Below are positions 1-5,816 of a DNA stretch of 8,015 nt, piece by piece. A program made the translations under genes and the position numbers. Positions within the stretch are counted from its first letter, which is position 1; each line of letters opens with the position of its first letter. Source of the DNA: DATBDN01 sp036269895 (lineage in GTDB: Bacteria > Actinomycetota > Thermoleophilia > Solirubrobacterales > Thermoleophilaceae); contig DATBDN010000005.1 in the NCBI GenBank assembly GCA_036269895.1, positions 1-8,015 on the forward strand, given 5' to 3'. The notes below the pieces were generated by a model. That model was given only the letters and a program-made list of their open reading frames with translations. It searched no databases and was not told where the DNA came from.

Positions 1-918
1 GACCAGCACCATCACGCCGTAGACGACAGCGGTCGTGACTCCGCGCCCGGCTCCCAGGCCGGCCGCTCCGAACGCCCACGCCGTCGCGCCCTCGCGCGGA
101 CCCCAGCCGCCGACGCTCGGGACAACCATCACCAGAATCACAAGCAGCGCCAGCGGCAGCACACGCGAAGGCGGCGCGGTCACGCCCGCGGTACGCGCGG
201 CGACCAGGAAGGCCAGCGCGTGGCCGCAGACGGCGACTGCCGACGCGAGCGCGATCCGCGGGCACGCTCGGCGCTCGAGCAGTGCGCGGCGGACGTCAGA
301 GGTGGCTGTGCTGAGGAATCGTGCGTATGCGATTCCTGCAGCGCCGCGTCGCGCCCGGGCCACGAGCGCGATGCAGGCCAGCGCCGTCACAAGGCCGATC
401 GCAACCAGCGGCATCACGGAGCGCGCGGGCGACGGAAGCGCGAGAAGAACGATGACGGTCAGCGCGACCTGCACGACCTGTCCGGCGAACCGTTCCCACG
501 CGACAGCCCGTAGTCCTCGGCTGACATCGTTCACGTCGCGGCCGTGGCTGATCCCACGGTGAACGTCGCCGACGACACCGCCAGGCAACGTGACGTTGAG
601 GAACAACGCCCGGTAGTAAGCCGCCACCGCGCTCCGCAGCGACAGCTCGACGCCCAGACCGCGCGCCACGATCGTCCAGCGCCACGCGGAGCACACCGTC
701 GTCGCGGCCACCAGGGCCGCGCCTGCGGCGAGCGCCCGCGCGTCGACTGTGCGGAGGCCGTCGAGGAACGGACCCGCGCCCAGGCGCCAGACCACCAGGG
801 CGAGCGTGACGCCGGAGGCGACGACGCGTCCGCCGGTCATGAGCGTCCGCCTCGCGTGGACGCGCCTTGAGCGGGAGCCTGCCGCCGCCGCGGACACGGG
901 ATCGACCGCTCCGCTCAT
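1..918 (-). CDS. YbhN/AglD-type integral membrane protein (lysylphosphatidylglycerol synthase TM region family), C-terminus cut by window edge
   Basis: The 306 codons seen run off the left edge with no stop, so the C-terminus is missing. The protein is a polytopic membrane protein with hydrophobic segments near residues 31-46, 62-78, 146-161, 167-187, 222-242 and 252-269. Two family signatures are visible: FLNVTLPGGVVGDVHRG (106-122) after an AYYR segment, and VPSVGGWGPREGATAWAF (266-283), the conserved PxxGGxGxREG-like loop. The family (UPF0104, PF03706) comprises flippase-like proteins, some fused to aminoacyl-PG synthases. The soluble aminoacyl-transferase domain of MprF is not seen in this part. 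The ATG at 918 overlaps the upstream gene's TGA as ATGA, which indicates translational coupling; no strong Shine-Dalgarno precedes it. A second ATG at codon 27, preceded by GAGGCGG, is an alternative start. I infer a role in moving or displaying a lipid made by the upstream protein. The family is confident, the substrate unknown. Confidence 0.88.
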   Translation of the reverse strand, partial: MSGAVDPVSAAAAGSRSRRVHARRTLMTGGRVVASGVTLALVVWRLGAGPFLDGLRTVDARALAAGAALVAATTVCSAWRWTIVARGLGVELSLRSAVAAYYRALFLNVTLPGGVVGDVHRGISHGRDVNDVSRGLRAVAWERFAGQVVQVALTVIVLLALPSPARSVMPLVAIGLVTALACIALVARARRGAAGIAYARFLSTATSDVRRALLERRACPRIALASAVAVCGHALAFLVAARTAGVTAPPSRVLPLALLVILVMVVPSVGGWGPREGATAWAFGAAGLGAGRGVTTAVVYGVMVLV

Positions 919-3158
919 GGCGAGCTGCTCGAGGCCGGCCGTGGCCCGAACGCCGTCAGGAAGCGGTCGCGGAACGCGCTCATCGGCCAGACGGGAGCGT
1001 GCGGGCGCGGCCGCAGGCCGGGATTCCAGCCCCATCCGGCGATCCGCTTCAGCACCGCCGGGTCGTGGGCCACGATCGAGGTGGGGACGTTGTGATTCGG
1101 CGCCGCGCCGCTGACGATGGCCCAGGGCTGATGGTCGCCCAGGACGACCATGACGAGATTGGGGTCCCGGTAGGTCCGCACGAACGAGATCAGCGCATTC
1201 AGCGAGTAGTCAATGGACTGGGCGTACGCGGCCCGCACGGCTGCGGCGCCGCCTGTCAGCCATGAAAACGCAGGTTTGTTCGACACGTCCCTGCTCGTGT
1301 GCTCGACCGGCATGTTGTTGAAAATCGAGCCGTCGCGGAGCCGCTGCCAGGGAACCATCCGGGGGATGCGGGTCCACGGCTCGTGGCTGGACACCAGATC
1401 GACCTCCGCGAAGACCGGCTTGCGCTTGCGTGGCGTCGCGAGCTCGAGGCGTTGCAGGGCCGAGAGCACGTACTGGTCGGGCATCGACGCGTAGGCGAAC
1501 GTCGGCCCCCTGTAACCGACGTTGCGCCGGTCGTAGATCTTGTCGTAGTGGTAGAAGGACGACCCCGGATCCCACTCGCGGTCGTTCGACGGGGAGTCGT
1601 CGACGGTCCGCCAACCGGCCCGCTTGAACGCGTCGCTCAGCGTGAAGCGGTTGCTCTTGACGAGCTGGCCGGAGCGCTGGAGCGTGTTCACCCAGACGCC
1701 CGACTGCATGGTCGAGTGCGCCAGCCAGCTGGTGCCGCCGAAAGTCGGCGACTTGAGAAAGCCGCTGCGCGCGGAGAATCCCGCGGCCTGAAGCTGCTTC
1801 GTCCCGTTGGCGAGGACAGCATCGACCTGCGGTGAAAAGGACGACCCCTGGACTGCGACCTGGCCGTAACTCTCGACGAACACCAGCAGGACGTCCTTGC
1901 CACGCAGCCCGGTCAGCAGCCGGCTGCCAGGAGTGTCGCGAAGGCGGTCGTTAGTGATCTCCCTGGCGAACGTCGCCGGATCGTTGATGTCTGAGACGTA
2001 CTCGCTCACCTTGTCCGCGACGACACCGGCGGCGCTCGCGGAGGCGAACGGCGCGTGGGAGACGAGCCGCGCGCCGAACACCCAGCAGAGCAGCCAAACG
2101 AGAGCGAGGGCTGTGACGGCTCGAAGCGACCCGCGACGATCGCGCGTCACCGTCCGGCTGAGGCGACGAAGCGCCAGCGTCATGAAGACGAGCAGACCGG
2201 CGACGAAGAGCAGTACGGCGGCGATGACGAGGTTCGCCTGCGTGGTCCCGATCGAGGCGCGCAGCGTCTCCGCGCCGATCCCCGCATAGTTCAAGTCGCG
2301 ATAGGGATCGAACGGACGGTCGAAGGTCACGAAGAACCCGATGTCCAGCAGCTTCAGGATCAGCACCAGGGCGAGGAGCGGCCCGACGACCGCGGGCAGG
2401 AGGCGCCGGGCGCGTGGGGGCAGCAGGACCGCGAGGGCGACGAGGACAAGCCCCTCGAGCGGGAGGCGCACAAACGACCCGAGCGTCACGTGCGCCGGCT
2501 GATGTGGTGCGACCAGCCCGACCCAGACGAGCAGGACGGCCAGAGCGGTGAGCGCTGCGCCGGCACGCCCTCCGACGGGTTTCCGCGCCCTGGCCTTGGG
2601 TCGGCGCCTCCACAACCACAACGTGTCGCGGCCGAACGACTCCCCGAGAAGCATGAGTGCTGCCACGAGAGCGGGCCGAGTCACCGATGACGGGAGGACG
2701 TGCGCGGCCGCGATCGCCAGCACGATCCCCTGCGTCGCAGCCACGACCTTGCGCCAGTAGCGCGGCGGAAGCGGCTCGCGCATCCACGGGAGGACCCAGC
2801 CGGCGGCGAGAAAGGCGTAGCGCGCCGCCCCGATCGCGAGCACCCACGCACCCGCCGAGCGGGCGACGTAGACGCTCAGGACGAGGATGAGGAACGCGTC
2901 GACCTCGCCGTCGAAGTCCGCGAAGAGGCCTGTCGTCCTCGTGCGCCGTGCCGTCCAGCCGTCGACGGCGTCCAGCGCGAGCGTGACGGACACGAGTGGC
3001 AGCAGCAGTGCAAGAGGTACGGGGACCTCGAACGAGTCCGCAACAAGCGCCGCCACGCCGACCGCGAGGGTCGCGCGCGCAAGCGTCACCCAGTCCGCGG
3101 GTGCCAGGCGCTGCACGTGGTAGCGCTCGGTCAGCGGCTCGACCCGAACTCGTCCCAT
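915..3158 (-). CDS. Fusion membrane protein: CDP-alcohol phosphatidyltransferase domain + sulfatase/LtaS-like alkaline phosphatase-superfamily domain
   Basis: 747 residues. The N-terminal ~180 residues resemble CDP-alcohol phosphatidyltransferases, which join a CDP-activated lipid or alcohol to an alcohol acceptor at the cytoplasmic membrane face. Visible motif: D63-x2-D66-G67-x2-A70-R71, then D83-x3-D87. The usual G-x3-D glycine is displaced: G77 lies six before D83, and F79 sits where the glycine is expected. More transmembrane segments follow (about 200-218, 232-248, 254-276, 306-330, 346-362). Residues ~420-740 form a sulfatase-type domain with VFVES (E429), GGTSW (T476, position of the LtaS Thr nucleophile), FYHYDKIYD (535-543), SSHEPW (H592) and GDHQ (D675, H676), a full metal-site set. 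This domain should face outside. The frame is open 173 codons further upstream but that stretch overlaps lrp; ATG 3158 is the first methionine after it, with only weak Shine-Dalgarno (TCAGGT). Phosphoglycerol-type transfer is inferred; sulfatase, phosphatase or phosphoethanolamine chemistry is also possible. Confidence 0.87.
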   Translation of the reverse strand: MGRVRVEPLTERYHVQRLAPADWVTLARATLAVGVAALVADSFEVPVPLALLLPLVSVTLALDAVDGWTARRTRTTGLFADFDGEVDAFLILVLSVYVARSAGAWVLAIGAARYAFLAAGWVLPWMREPLPPRYWRKVVAATQGIVLAIAAAHVLPSSVTRPALVAALMLLGESFGRDTLWLWRRRPKARARKPVGGRAGAALTALAVLLVWVGLVAPHQPAHVTLGSFVRLPLEGLVLVALAVLLPPRARRLLPAVVGPLLALVLILKLLDIGFFVTFDRPFDPYRDLNYAGIGAETLRASIGTTQANLVIAAVLLFVAGLLVFMTLALRRLSRTVTRDRRGSLRAVTALALVWLLCWVFGARLVSHAPFASASAAGVVADKVSEYVSDINDPATFAREITNDRLRDTPGSRLLTGLRGKDVLLVFVESYGQVAVQGSSFSPQVDAVLANGTKQLQAAGFSARSGFLKSPTFGGTSWLAHSTMQSGVWVNTLQRSGQLVKSNRFTLSDAFKRAGWRTVDDSPSNDREWDPGSSFYHYDKIYDRRNVGYRGPTFAYASMPDQYVLSALQRLELATPRKRKPVFAEVDLVSSHEPWTRIPRMVPWQRLRDGSIFNNMPVEHTSRDVSNKPAFSWLTGGAAAVRAAYAQSIDYSLNALISFVRTYRDPNLVMVVLGDHQPWAIVSGAAPNHNVPTSIVAHDPAVLKRIAGWGWNPGLRPRPHAPVWPMSAFRDRFLTAFGPRPASSSSP

Positions 3159-3322
3159 CCTGGAAAGACCTGACGCGCGCGGGAGGGTGATCCTTCCCGC
3201 GGTGCGGCGCCACTCTACGCCCGGTGAAGCAGGACGACCGTGCGCCGTTCGACCGGGCTCTTCTGCGGGCGCGCACGTCGGCCTACCCGGCTGAAAGCTG
3301 GCTGGGCGGCTGGGCGGCTGGG
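3159..3322 (-). promoter_or_regulatory. Leader region of the fusion gene with a possible -10 box (TAGAGT)
   Basis: This 164-base gap separates the lrp stop from the membrane-protein start and may hold a separate promoter. On the minus strand TAGAGT (3217-3212) fits the actinobacterial -10 consensus TANNNT and would leave a leader of roughly 45-50 bases. No convincing TTGACA-like -35 box lies 16-18 bases before it. An imperfect inverted repeat, GGGAGG at 3181-3186 against CCTTCCC at 3192-3198, lies between this box and the start codon; it could be an operator or an RNA hairpin. Read-through from lrp is an equally good explanation for expression. Confidence 0.25.
3301..3322. repeat. Short tandem repeat, 8-base unit GCTGGGCG, about 2.75 copies
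   Basis: Two exact copies of GCTGGGCG are followed by GCTGGG, ending immediately beside the lrp stop codon (TGA, complement of 3323-3325); an extra GCTG lies just before. The array is noncoding and prone to copy-number change by slippage. It lies between lrp and the fusion gene, so the copy number would change the spacing between these genes. No function is indicated. Confidence 0.75.
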
Positions 3323-3775
3323 TCAGATTGGCACCGCGCCGCCGCGCTTTACGACCTTCATCGCGAACTGTGAGTTGACGCGGGCCAGGCCTGGCAATTC
3401 GGCGAGCTGGTTCATATAGAAGGTCTCGTACGCGGCCTGGTCCAGGACGGCCACCCGGATCACGTAGTCCGGCAGACCGAACATCCGCTGGCACTCGACC
3501 ACCTCGTCGAATGCGGCGATCGCGGTCTCGAAACCCTCGACGGTCGCGCGGTCCTTGAGCGTCAGCTCGATGTGGACCGTCACCTCGAAGCCGCGGCCCA
3601 CTGCCGCCGGGTCGATCTGCGCGTGATAGCCGCGGATCACGCCCGCCTGTTCGAGCGCACGGACCCGCCGCAGGCAAGGGGAGGGGGAGAGGCGCACCCG
3701 CTCGGCCAGCTCGACGTTCGAGAGGCGGCCGTCTGCTTGAAGGTGGCGCAAGATTGCGCGATCAAGGTGATCCAT
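3323..3775 (-). CDS. lrp: Lrp/AsnC-family transcriptional regulator, probable regulator of azlCD
   Basis: 150 residues, the usual Lrp/AsnC length. The N-terminal winged HTH spans about residues 1-50: LDRAILRHLQADGR, then NVELAERVRLSPSPCLRRVRAL with the family's recognition helix, then GVIRGY. The C-terminal RAM ligand-binding domain runs from about 65 to 145 and includes the glycine-rich turn G100-L-P-D103-Y104-V-I-R-V typical of the effector site. I chose ATG 3775 because MDHLDRAILR is the standard family beginning; a TTG at 3802 would add nine residues and lacks a ribosome site. The gene is divergent from azlCD across 80 bases. In Corynebacterium glutamicum an Lrp protein encoded divergently from brnFE activates that exporter when branched-chain amino acids or methionine accumulate. 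The same job is inferred here from family and gene order. The downstream lipid genes may also be read from this promoter, but a 164-base gap makes that uncertain. Confidence 0.93.
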   Translation of the reverse strand: MDHLDRAILRHLQADGRLSNVELAERVRLSPSPCLRRVRALEQAGVIRGYHAQIDPAAVGRGFEVTVHIELTLKDRATVEGFETAIAAFDEVVECQRMFGLPDYVIRVAVLDQAAYETFYMNQLAELPGLARVNSQFAMKVVKRGGAVPI

Positions 3776-3855
3776 GGGTGGATCATGCTCTAAAGAGGTC
3801 AAATCTGGGGTGAAAACGCAACCAAATGCTCACGGCGCCGGGCTAGCGTTGCCGC
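3776..3855. promoter_or_regulatory. Divergent lrp/azlC promoter region; TAGCGT -10 box and possible Lrp operator
   Basis: This is the only comparatively A/T-rich stretch between the two genes (about 3788-3828). For azlC, TAGCGT at 3844-3849 matches TANNNT and ends six bases before the GTG at 3856. That places the transcription start at or next to the start codon, so the mRNA may be leaderless; no Shine-Dalgarno is present. No good -35 box lies upstream, which suits an activator-dependent promoter. An imperfect dyad ATCTGG (3803-3808) / CCAAAT (3822-3827), one mismatch, is a weak candidate for Lrp binding. The lrp promoter itself is not clear. Confidence 0.5.
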
Positions 3856-4536
3856 GTGGCTTCGCTGGTCGCAACGCTCCCGCGCCGAATCGTGACGACC
3901 GCGGCCGGGATCGGTGTGGCGGTCGGCGTCTACGGAATCTCGTTCGGCGTTCTGGCCGTCGCGGCAGGGCTGAGCGCGGGTCAGGCGATCGTCATGTCGA
4001 TGCTCGTCTTCACGGGCGCGTCGCAGTTCGCGTTCGTCGGCGTGCTGGCGGGTGGAGGGGGAGCGATTGCCGCCCTGGCCCCGGCCGTCACGCTCGCGTT
4101 GCGCAACGCGGCCTATGGCCTGACCCTTGCGCCGATCCTGCCGCGCCGGCTGCGTGGCCGCGCCGTCCTGGCGCATCTCGTCATCGACGAGAGCACGGCA
4201 ACGGCGCGCGCCGAGAGCGACGTGGCGAACGCGCGGCGCGCGTTCATCGCGACCGGCGTCAGCGTATGGATCTGCTGGTCGGCCGGGACCACGGCGGGCG
4301 CGCTGCTGGGAGGAAGCATCGATCCGCAGAAGTTCGGCCTCGATGCGATGTTCCCCGCGGCGTTCCTCGCGCTCTTGGCGCCGCAGCTTCGCCGCCCAGG
4401 CGCACCCATCGGAGCGGTCGCCGGCGCCGTGGCGGCCGTGGCTCTCGTCCCGGTCGCACCAGTGGGCGTTCCAGTGATCGCAGCGGTCGTCGGTGTCGTG
4501 CCCGGCGTGCTGGTCGCGAAGGGCGTGCGCGCGTGA
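3856..4536 (+). CDS. azlC: AzlC-family branched-chain amino acid exporter, large subunit
   Basis: 226 residues, normal for AzlC (BrnF), the larger membrane subunit of the two-part AzlCD/BrnFE permease that exports leucine, isoleucine, valine and often methionine. Family landmarks are visible: a hydrophobic segment with GVYGISFGVLAVAAGLS (24-40), the signature FTGASQFAFVGVL (52-64), LRNAAYGLTLAP (82-93) in the position of the conserved N-x3-YGL-x3-P loop, DESTA (111-115), then paired C-terminal hydrophobic segments at 132-152 and 165-176, and 186-221. The GTG start has no ribosome site but a -10-like TAGCGT six bases ahead, suggesting a leaderless transcript. The stop overlaps the start of azlD (GTGA), and the divergent Lrp gene supports the assignment. 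An upstream in-frame alternative start is not needed. Confidence 0.93.
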   Translation: MASLVATLPRRIVTTAAGIGVAVGVYGISFGVLAVAAGLSAGQAIVMSMLVFTGASQFAFVGVLAGGGGAIAALAPAVTLALRNAAYGLTLAPILPRRLRGRAVLAHLVIDESTATARAESDVANARRAFIATGVSVWICWSAGTTAGALLGGSIDPQKFGLDAMFPAAFLALLAPQLRRPGAPIGAVAGAVAAVALVPVAPVGVPVIAAVVGVVPGVLVAKGVRA

Positions 4537-4835
4537 GCTGGCCGCTGCTGATCGCGCTCGGGGCAGTCTCGTATGGGCTGAAGGCGGTAGGACCGATCGT
4601 GATCGGCGGTCGTGAGCTTCACGCGCGCGTCCGGCTCGTGCTCGAGCTCGTGGCGGTGCCGCTGCTCGCGGCATTGGTAGTGGTGCAGACGCTGTCCGTT
4701 CGCCAGCAGCTCGCGCTCGACGCGCGGGTCCCGGCGGTCGCCGTCGCCGCACTGCTCGTCGGGCGGCGCGCGCCGTTTCTCGTGGTGGTCGTCGCCGCTG
4801 CGGCTACCGCCGCGCTGTTGCGCGCGCTCGGTTAG
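4533..4835 (+). CDS. azlD: AzlD-family branched-chain amino acid exporter, small subunit
   Basis: 100 residues, the normal size of AzlD (BrnE), the small hydrophobic partner required with AzlC for export of branched-chain amino acids. The sequence shows three or four membrane segments: residues 4-15, 34-51 after a charged loop (GGRELHARVR), 66-77, and 81-97. The early AVSYGLKAVGP motif corresponds to the family's conserved T/S-Y-x3-(R/K)-x2-P region. The GTG start overlaps the azlC TGA by GTGA, a coupling overlap, and GAAGGG at 4518-4523 sits nine bases ahead as ribosome site. Transcription probably ends at the hairpin that begins 17 bases after the stop. Confidence 0.92.
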   Translation: MSWPLLIALGAVSYGLKAVGPIVIGGRELHARVRLVLELVAVPLLAALVVVQTLSVRQQLALDARVPAVAVAALLVGRRAPFLVVVVAAAATAALLRALG

Positions 4836-4851
4836 ATCGGCCACACGCCCT

Positions 4852-4878
4852 TCCCAGAGCGAAAAACCCGCTCAGGGA
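4852..4878. terminator. Symmetric hairpin after azlD, possible bidirectional terminator
   Basis: TCCC-A-GAGCG pairs with CGCTC-A-GGGA around the loop AAAAACC: nine base pairs with a single A-A mismatch. It begins 17 bases after the azlD stop. Read on the minus strand the loop becomes GGTTTTT and the hairpin lies 14 bases after the 3' end of the tRNA-like element, so it could serve transcripts from both sides. There is no T-tract after the stem on the plus strand, as is common in GC-rich actinobacteria. Confidence 0.65.
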
Positions 4879-4892
4879 GCGCGCTTCCGGAG

Positions 4893-4982
4893 TACTGCCA
4901 CCGGGATTCGAACGTGGAGGATGGGGATGCCAAGCCGCTTGGCTAAGCGATATCTCGCTTAGGCATGCCGGACTGCGGCAGC
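4893..4982 (-). pseudogene. Degenerate tRNA-like element (T-loop and acceptor stem recognisable, no usable D or anticodon arm)
   Basis: Read on the minus strand, GCTGCCG (4982-4976) pairs with TGGCAGT (4900-4894) over seven positions with G-U at both ends, followed by A as the discriminator base. TTCGAAT (4912-4906) is a textbook T-loop at the right distance from the acceptor strand. However, its flanks CCACG and CCCGG pair at only three of five positions. Between them are two hairpins: CTAAGCGA-N4-TCGCTTAG (4962-4943) and the partly overlapping GCCAAG-N3-CTTGGC (4943-4929). The latter resembles a D-arm (AAGCGG in the loop) but is followed by too few bases for an anticodon arm. The overall 90 bases match a class II tRNA (Ser/Leu type), yet no anticodon can be assigned and CCA is not encoded. 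It may be a decayed tRNA, an attachment-site remnant, or an unrelated structured RNA. Confidence 0.35.
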
Positions 4983-5058
4983 GGGAGAGACGGTCAGGGA
5001 CGGCCAGAAACCCTCAGATCGAGGTACCAACCTCACCAAAACCGCACCGCGACGCGGA
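4983..5058. other. Noncoding gap downstream of the TetR gene with a small hairpin
   Basis: Nothing coding is seen. GAGGT (5021-5025) and ACCTC (5030-5034) form a five-base-pair hairpin with a four-base loop, 25 bases beyond the TetR stop on the minus strand. It lacks a T-tract and is a weak terminator candidate. With the preceding element, the stretch 4836-5058 is the longest gene-free interval in the window. Confidence 0.3.
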
Positions 5059-5694
5059 TTACCGACGCCGACGACGGGATGACAGACCTTCGAGCCCCCC
5101 GCGCAGGAACTCGAGCACGTCGTCGAGGATCGCCATCGCCTGTTCGTGTGACAGTGGCTCTCCCGCCTCCGCCTCGATGCGGTCGCGCATGAATGTAAAG
5201 GCGGCTGTCATCGATGCGGCAATGAGAGCGGGACGGATGTCACCCGGCTGTGCATCCAGGTCTCGCGCGATCGAGTCGGCGATCAGCTCCTCGACCTGCC
5301 CGAAGCGCGCCCGCGCGGCCAGGCGAAGGCTGCCGGACTCCGCGACGACCTTCTTGCGTCGCAGGTGCTTGGCATCGGCGATGTCCTGAGCCGCAATGAA
5401 CTCGCGGAGCGCGTCGACCGTTGTAGCCCCAGGGGGGCGGTTCGCGAGCCCCTGCTCCAACGCAACATAGAACTGCGGCTCGTCGCAGAACAGGATGTCT
5501 TCCTTGGTGTTGAAGTAGGCGAAGATCGTGCGCGTCGAGACGTCGGCGGCATCGGCGATGTCGGCGAGCGTCGTCTCGTCGTAGCCGCGCTCGGCGAACA
5601 GATCCAGCGCTACGTGCGCGATCTTCTCACGGGTCTGCTGCTTCTTACGCTCGCGCAGCCCCGGCCGCACGGTGACCGTCTCACCCTGCTCCAC
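5059..5694 (-). CDS. TetR/AcrR-family transcriptional regulator, probable repressor of the adjacent MMPL exporter
   Basis: 211 residues, typical for TetR. The DNA-binding domain lies at about 20-66: TREKIAHVALDLFAERGYDETTL, then the HTH ADIADAADVSTRTIFAYF with recognition helix near 53-61, then NTKEDIL. The C-terminal helical half (about 75-200) is the ligand and dimer domain; it is not conserved enough to name a ligand. The protein ends in a run of arginines. The GTG at 5694 is the farthest upstream start, since a TAG stop lies in frame four codons before it. TAGGCT ends six bases upstream, suggesting a leaderless mRNA. GTG 5670, eight codons later and preceded by AGGGTGAG, is an alternative that would give 203 residues. 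The gene is divergent from the MMPL transporter over 122 bases, the common layout of a local repressor that is released by an exported substrate. Control of the transporter and of itself is inferred. Confidence 0.92.
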   Translation of the reverse strand: MEQGETVTVRPGLRERKKQQTREKIAHVALDLFAERGYDETTLADIADAADVSTRTIFAYFNTKEDILFCDEPQFYVALEQGLANRPPGATTVDALREFIAAQDIADAKHLRRKKVVAESGSLRLAARARFGQVEELIADSIARDLDAQPGDIRPALIAASMTAAFTFMRDRIEAEAGEPLSHEQAMAILDDVLEFLRGGLEGLSSRRRRR

Positions 5695-5816
5695 GCGTGC
5701 AGCCTATCACACTCCCTTCACACCGAGAAAAATTGCATCGAATGTTGACTTGCATCGGCTGAAGCAGTACAAATAGCACATCGTGCAACTTTTCCTCAAG
5801 TGAAGGATTTGATCGA
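5695..5816. promoter_or_regulatory. Divergent tetR/mmpL control region: promoter plus candidate operators
   Basis: For the transporter, TTGACT (5745-5750) and TACAAA (5768-5773) are 17 bases apart, a good sigma-70-type promoter, with a start expected near 5780 and a leader of about 37 bases. GAAGGA (5802-5807) is the ribosome site, nine bases before the ATG. For tetR, TAGGCT (5706-5701, minus strand) lies six bases before the GTG. TTGCATCG occurs twice in direct orientation (5733-5740 and 5750-5757), the second copy touching the -35 box. GCAC-ATC-GTGC (5776-5786) is a perfect short dyad at the predicted start site. Either could be bound by the TetR protein. Confidence 0.65.

Noticed and set aside
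296..694. 132-codon minus-strand open frame
   Set aside because: It lies inside the YbhN/AglD-type gene in another frame and has shadow composition; the other frame carries the family motifs and membrane segments.
1951..3276. 441-codon minus-strand open frame
   Set aside because: It is an arginine/alanine-rich shadow of the fusion gene with no membrane segments or motifs.
3159..3677. 173-codon upstream extension of the fusion protein on the minus strand
   Set aside because: It overlaps most of lrp in another frame of the same strand, is arginine/proline/glycine-rich without domains, and ATG 3158 directly precedes the plausible N-terminus.
3774..4532. Long plus-strand open frame ahead of azlD in the azlD frame
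   Set aside because: It is a high-GC shadow of azlC with arginine- and glycine-rich composition; only the part from GTG 4533 resembles a protein family.
4893..4982. Functional tRNA gene
   Set aside because: The T-stem is only partly paired, and no D-arm plus anticodon arm can be fitted; therefore reported as a degenerate tRNA-like element without amino acid.
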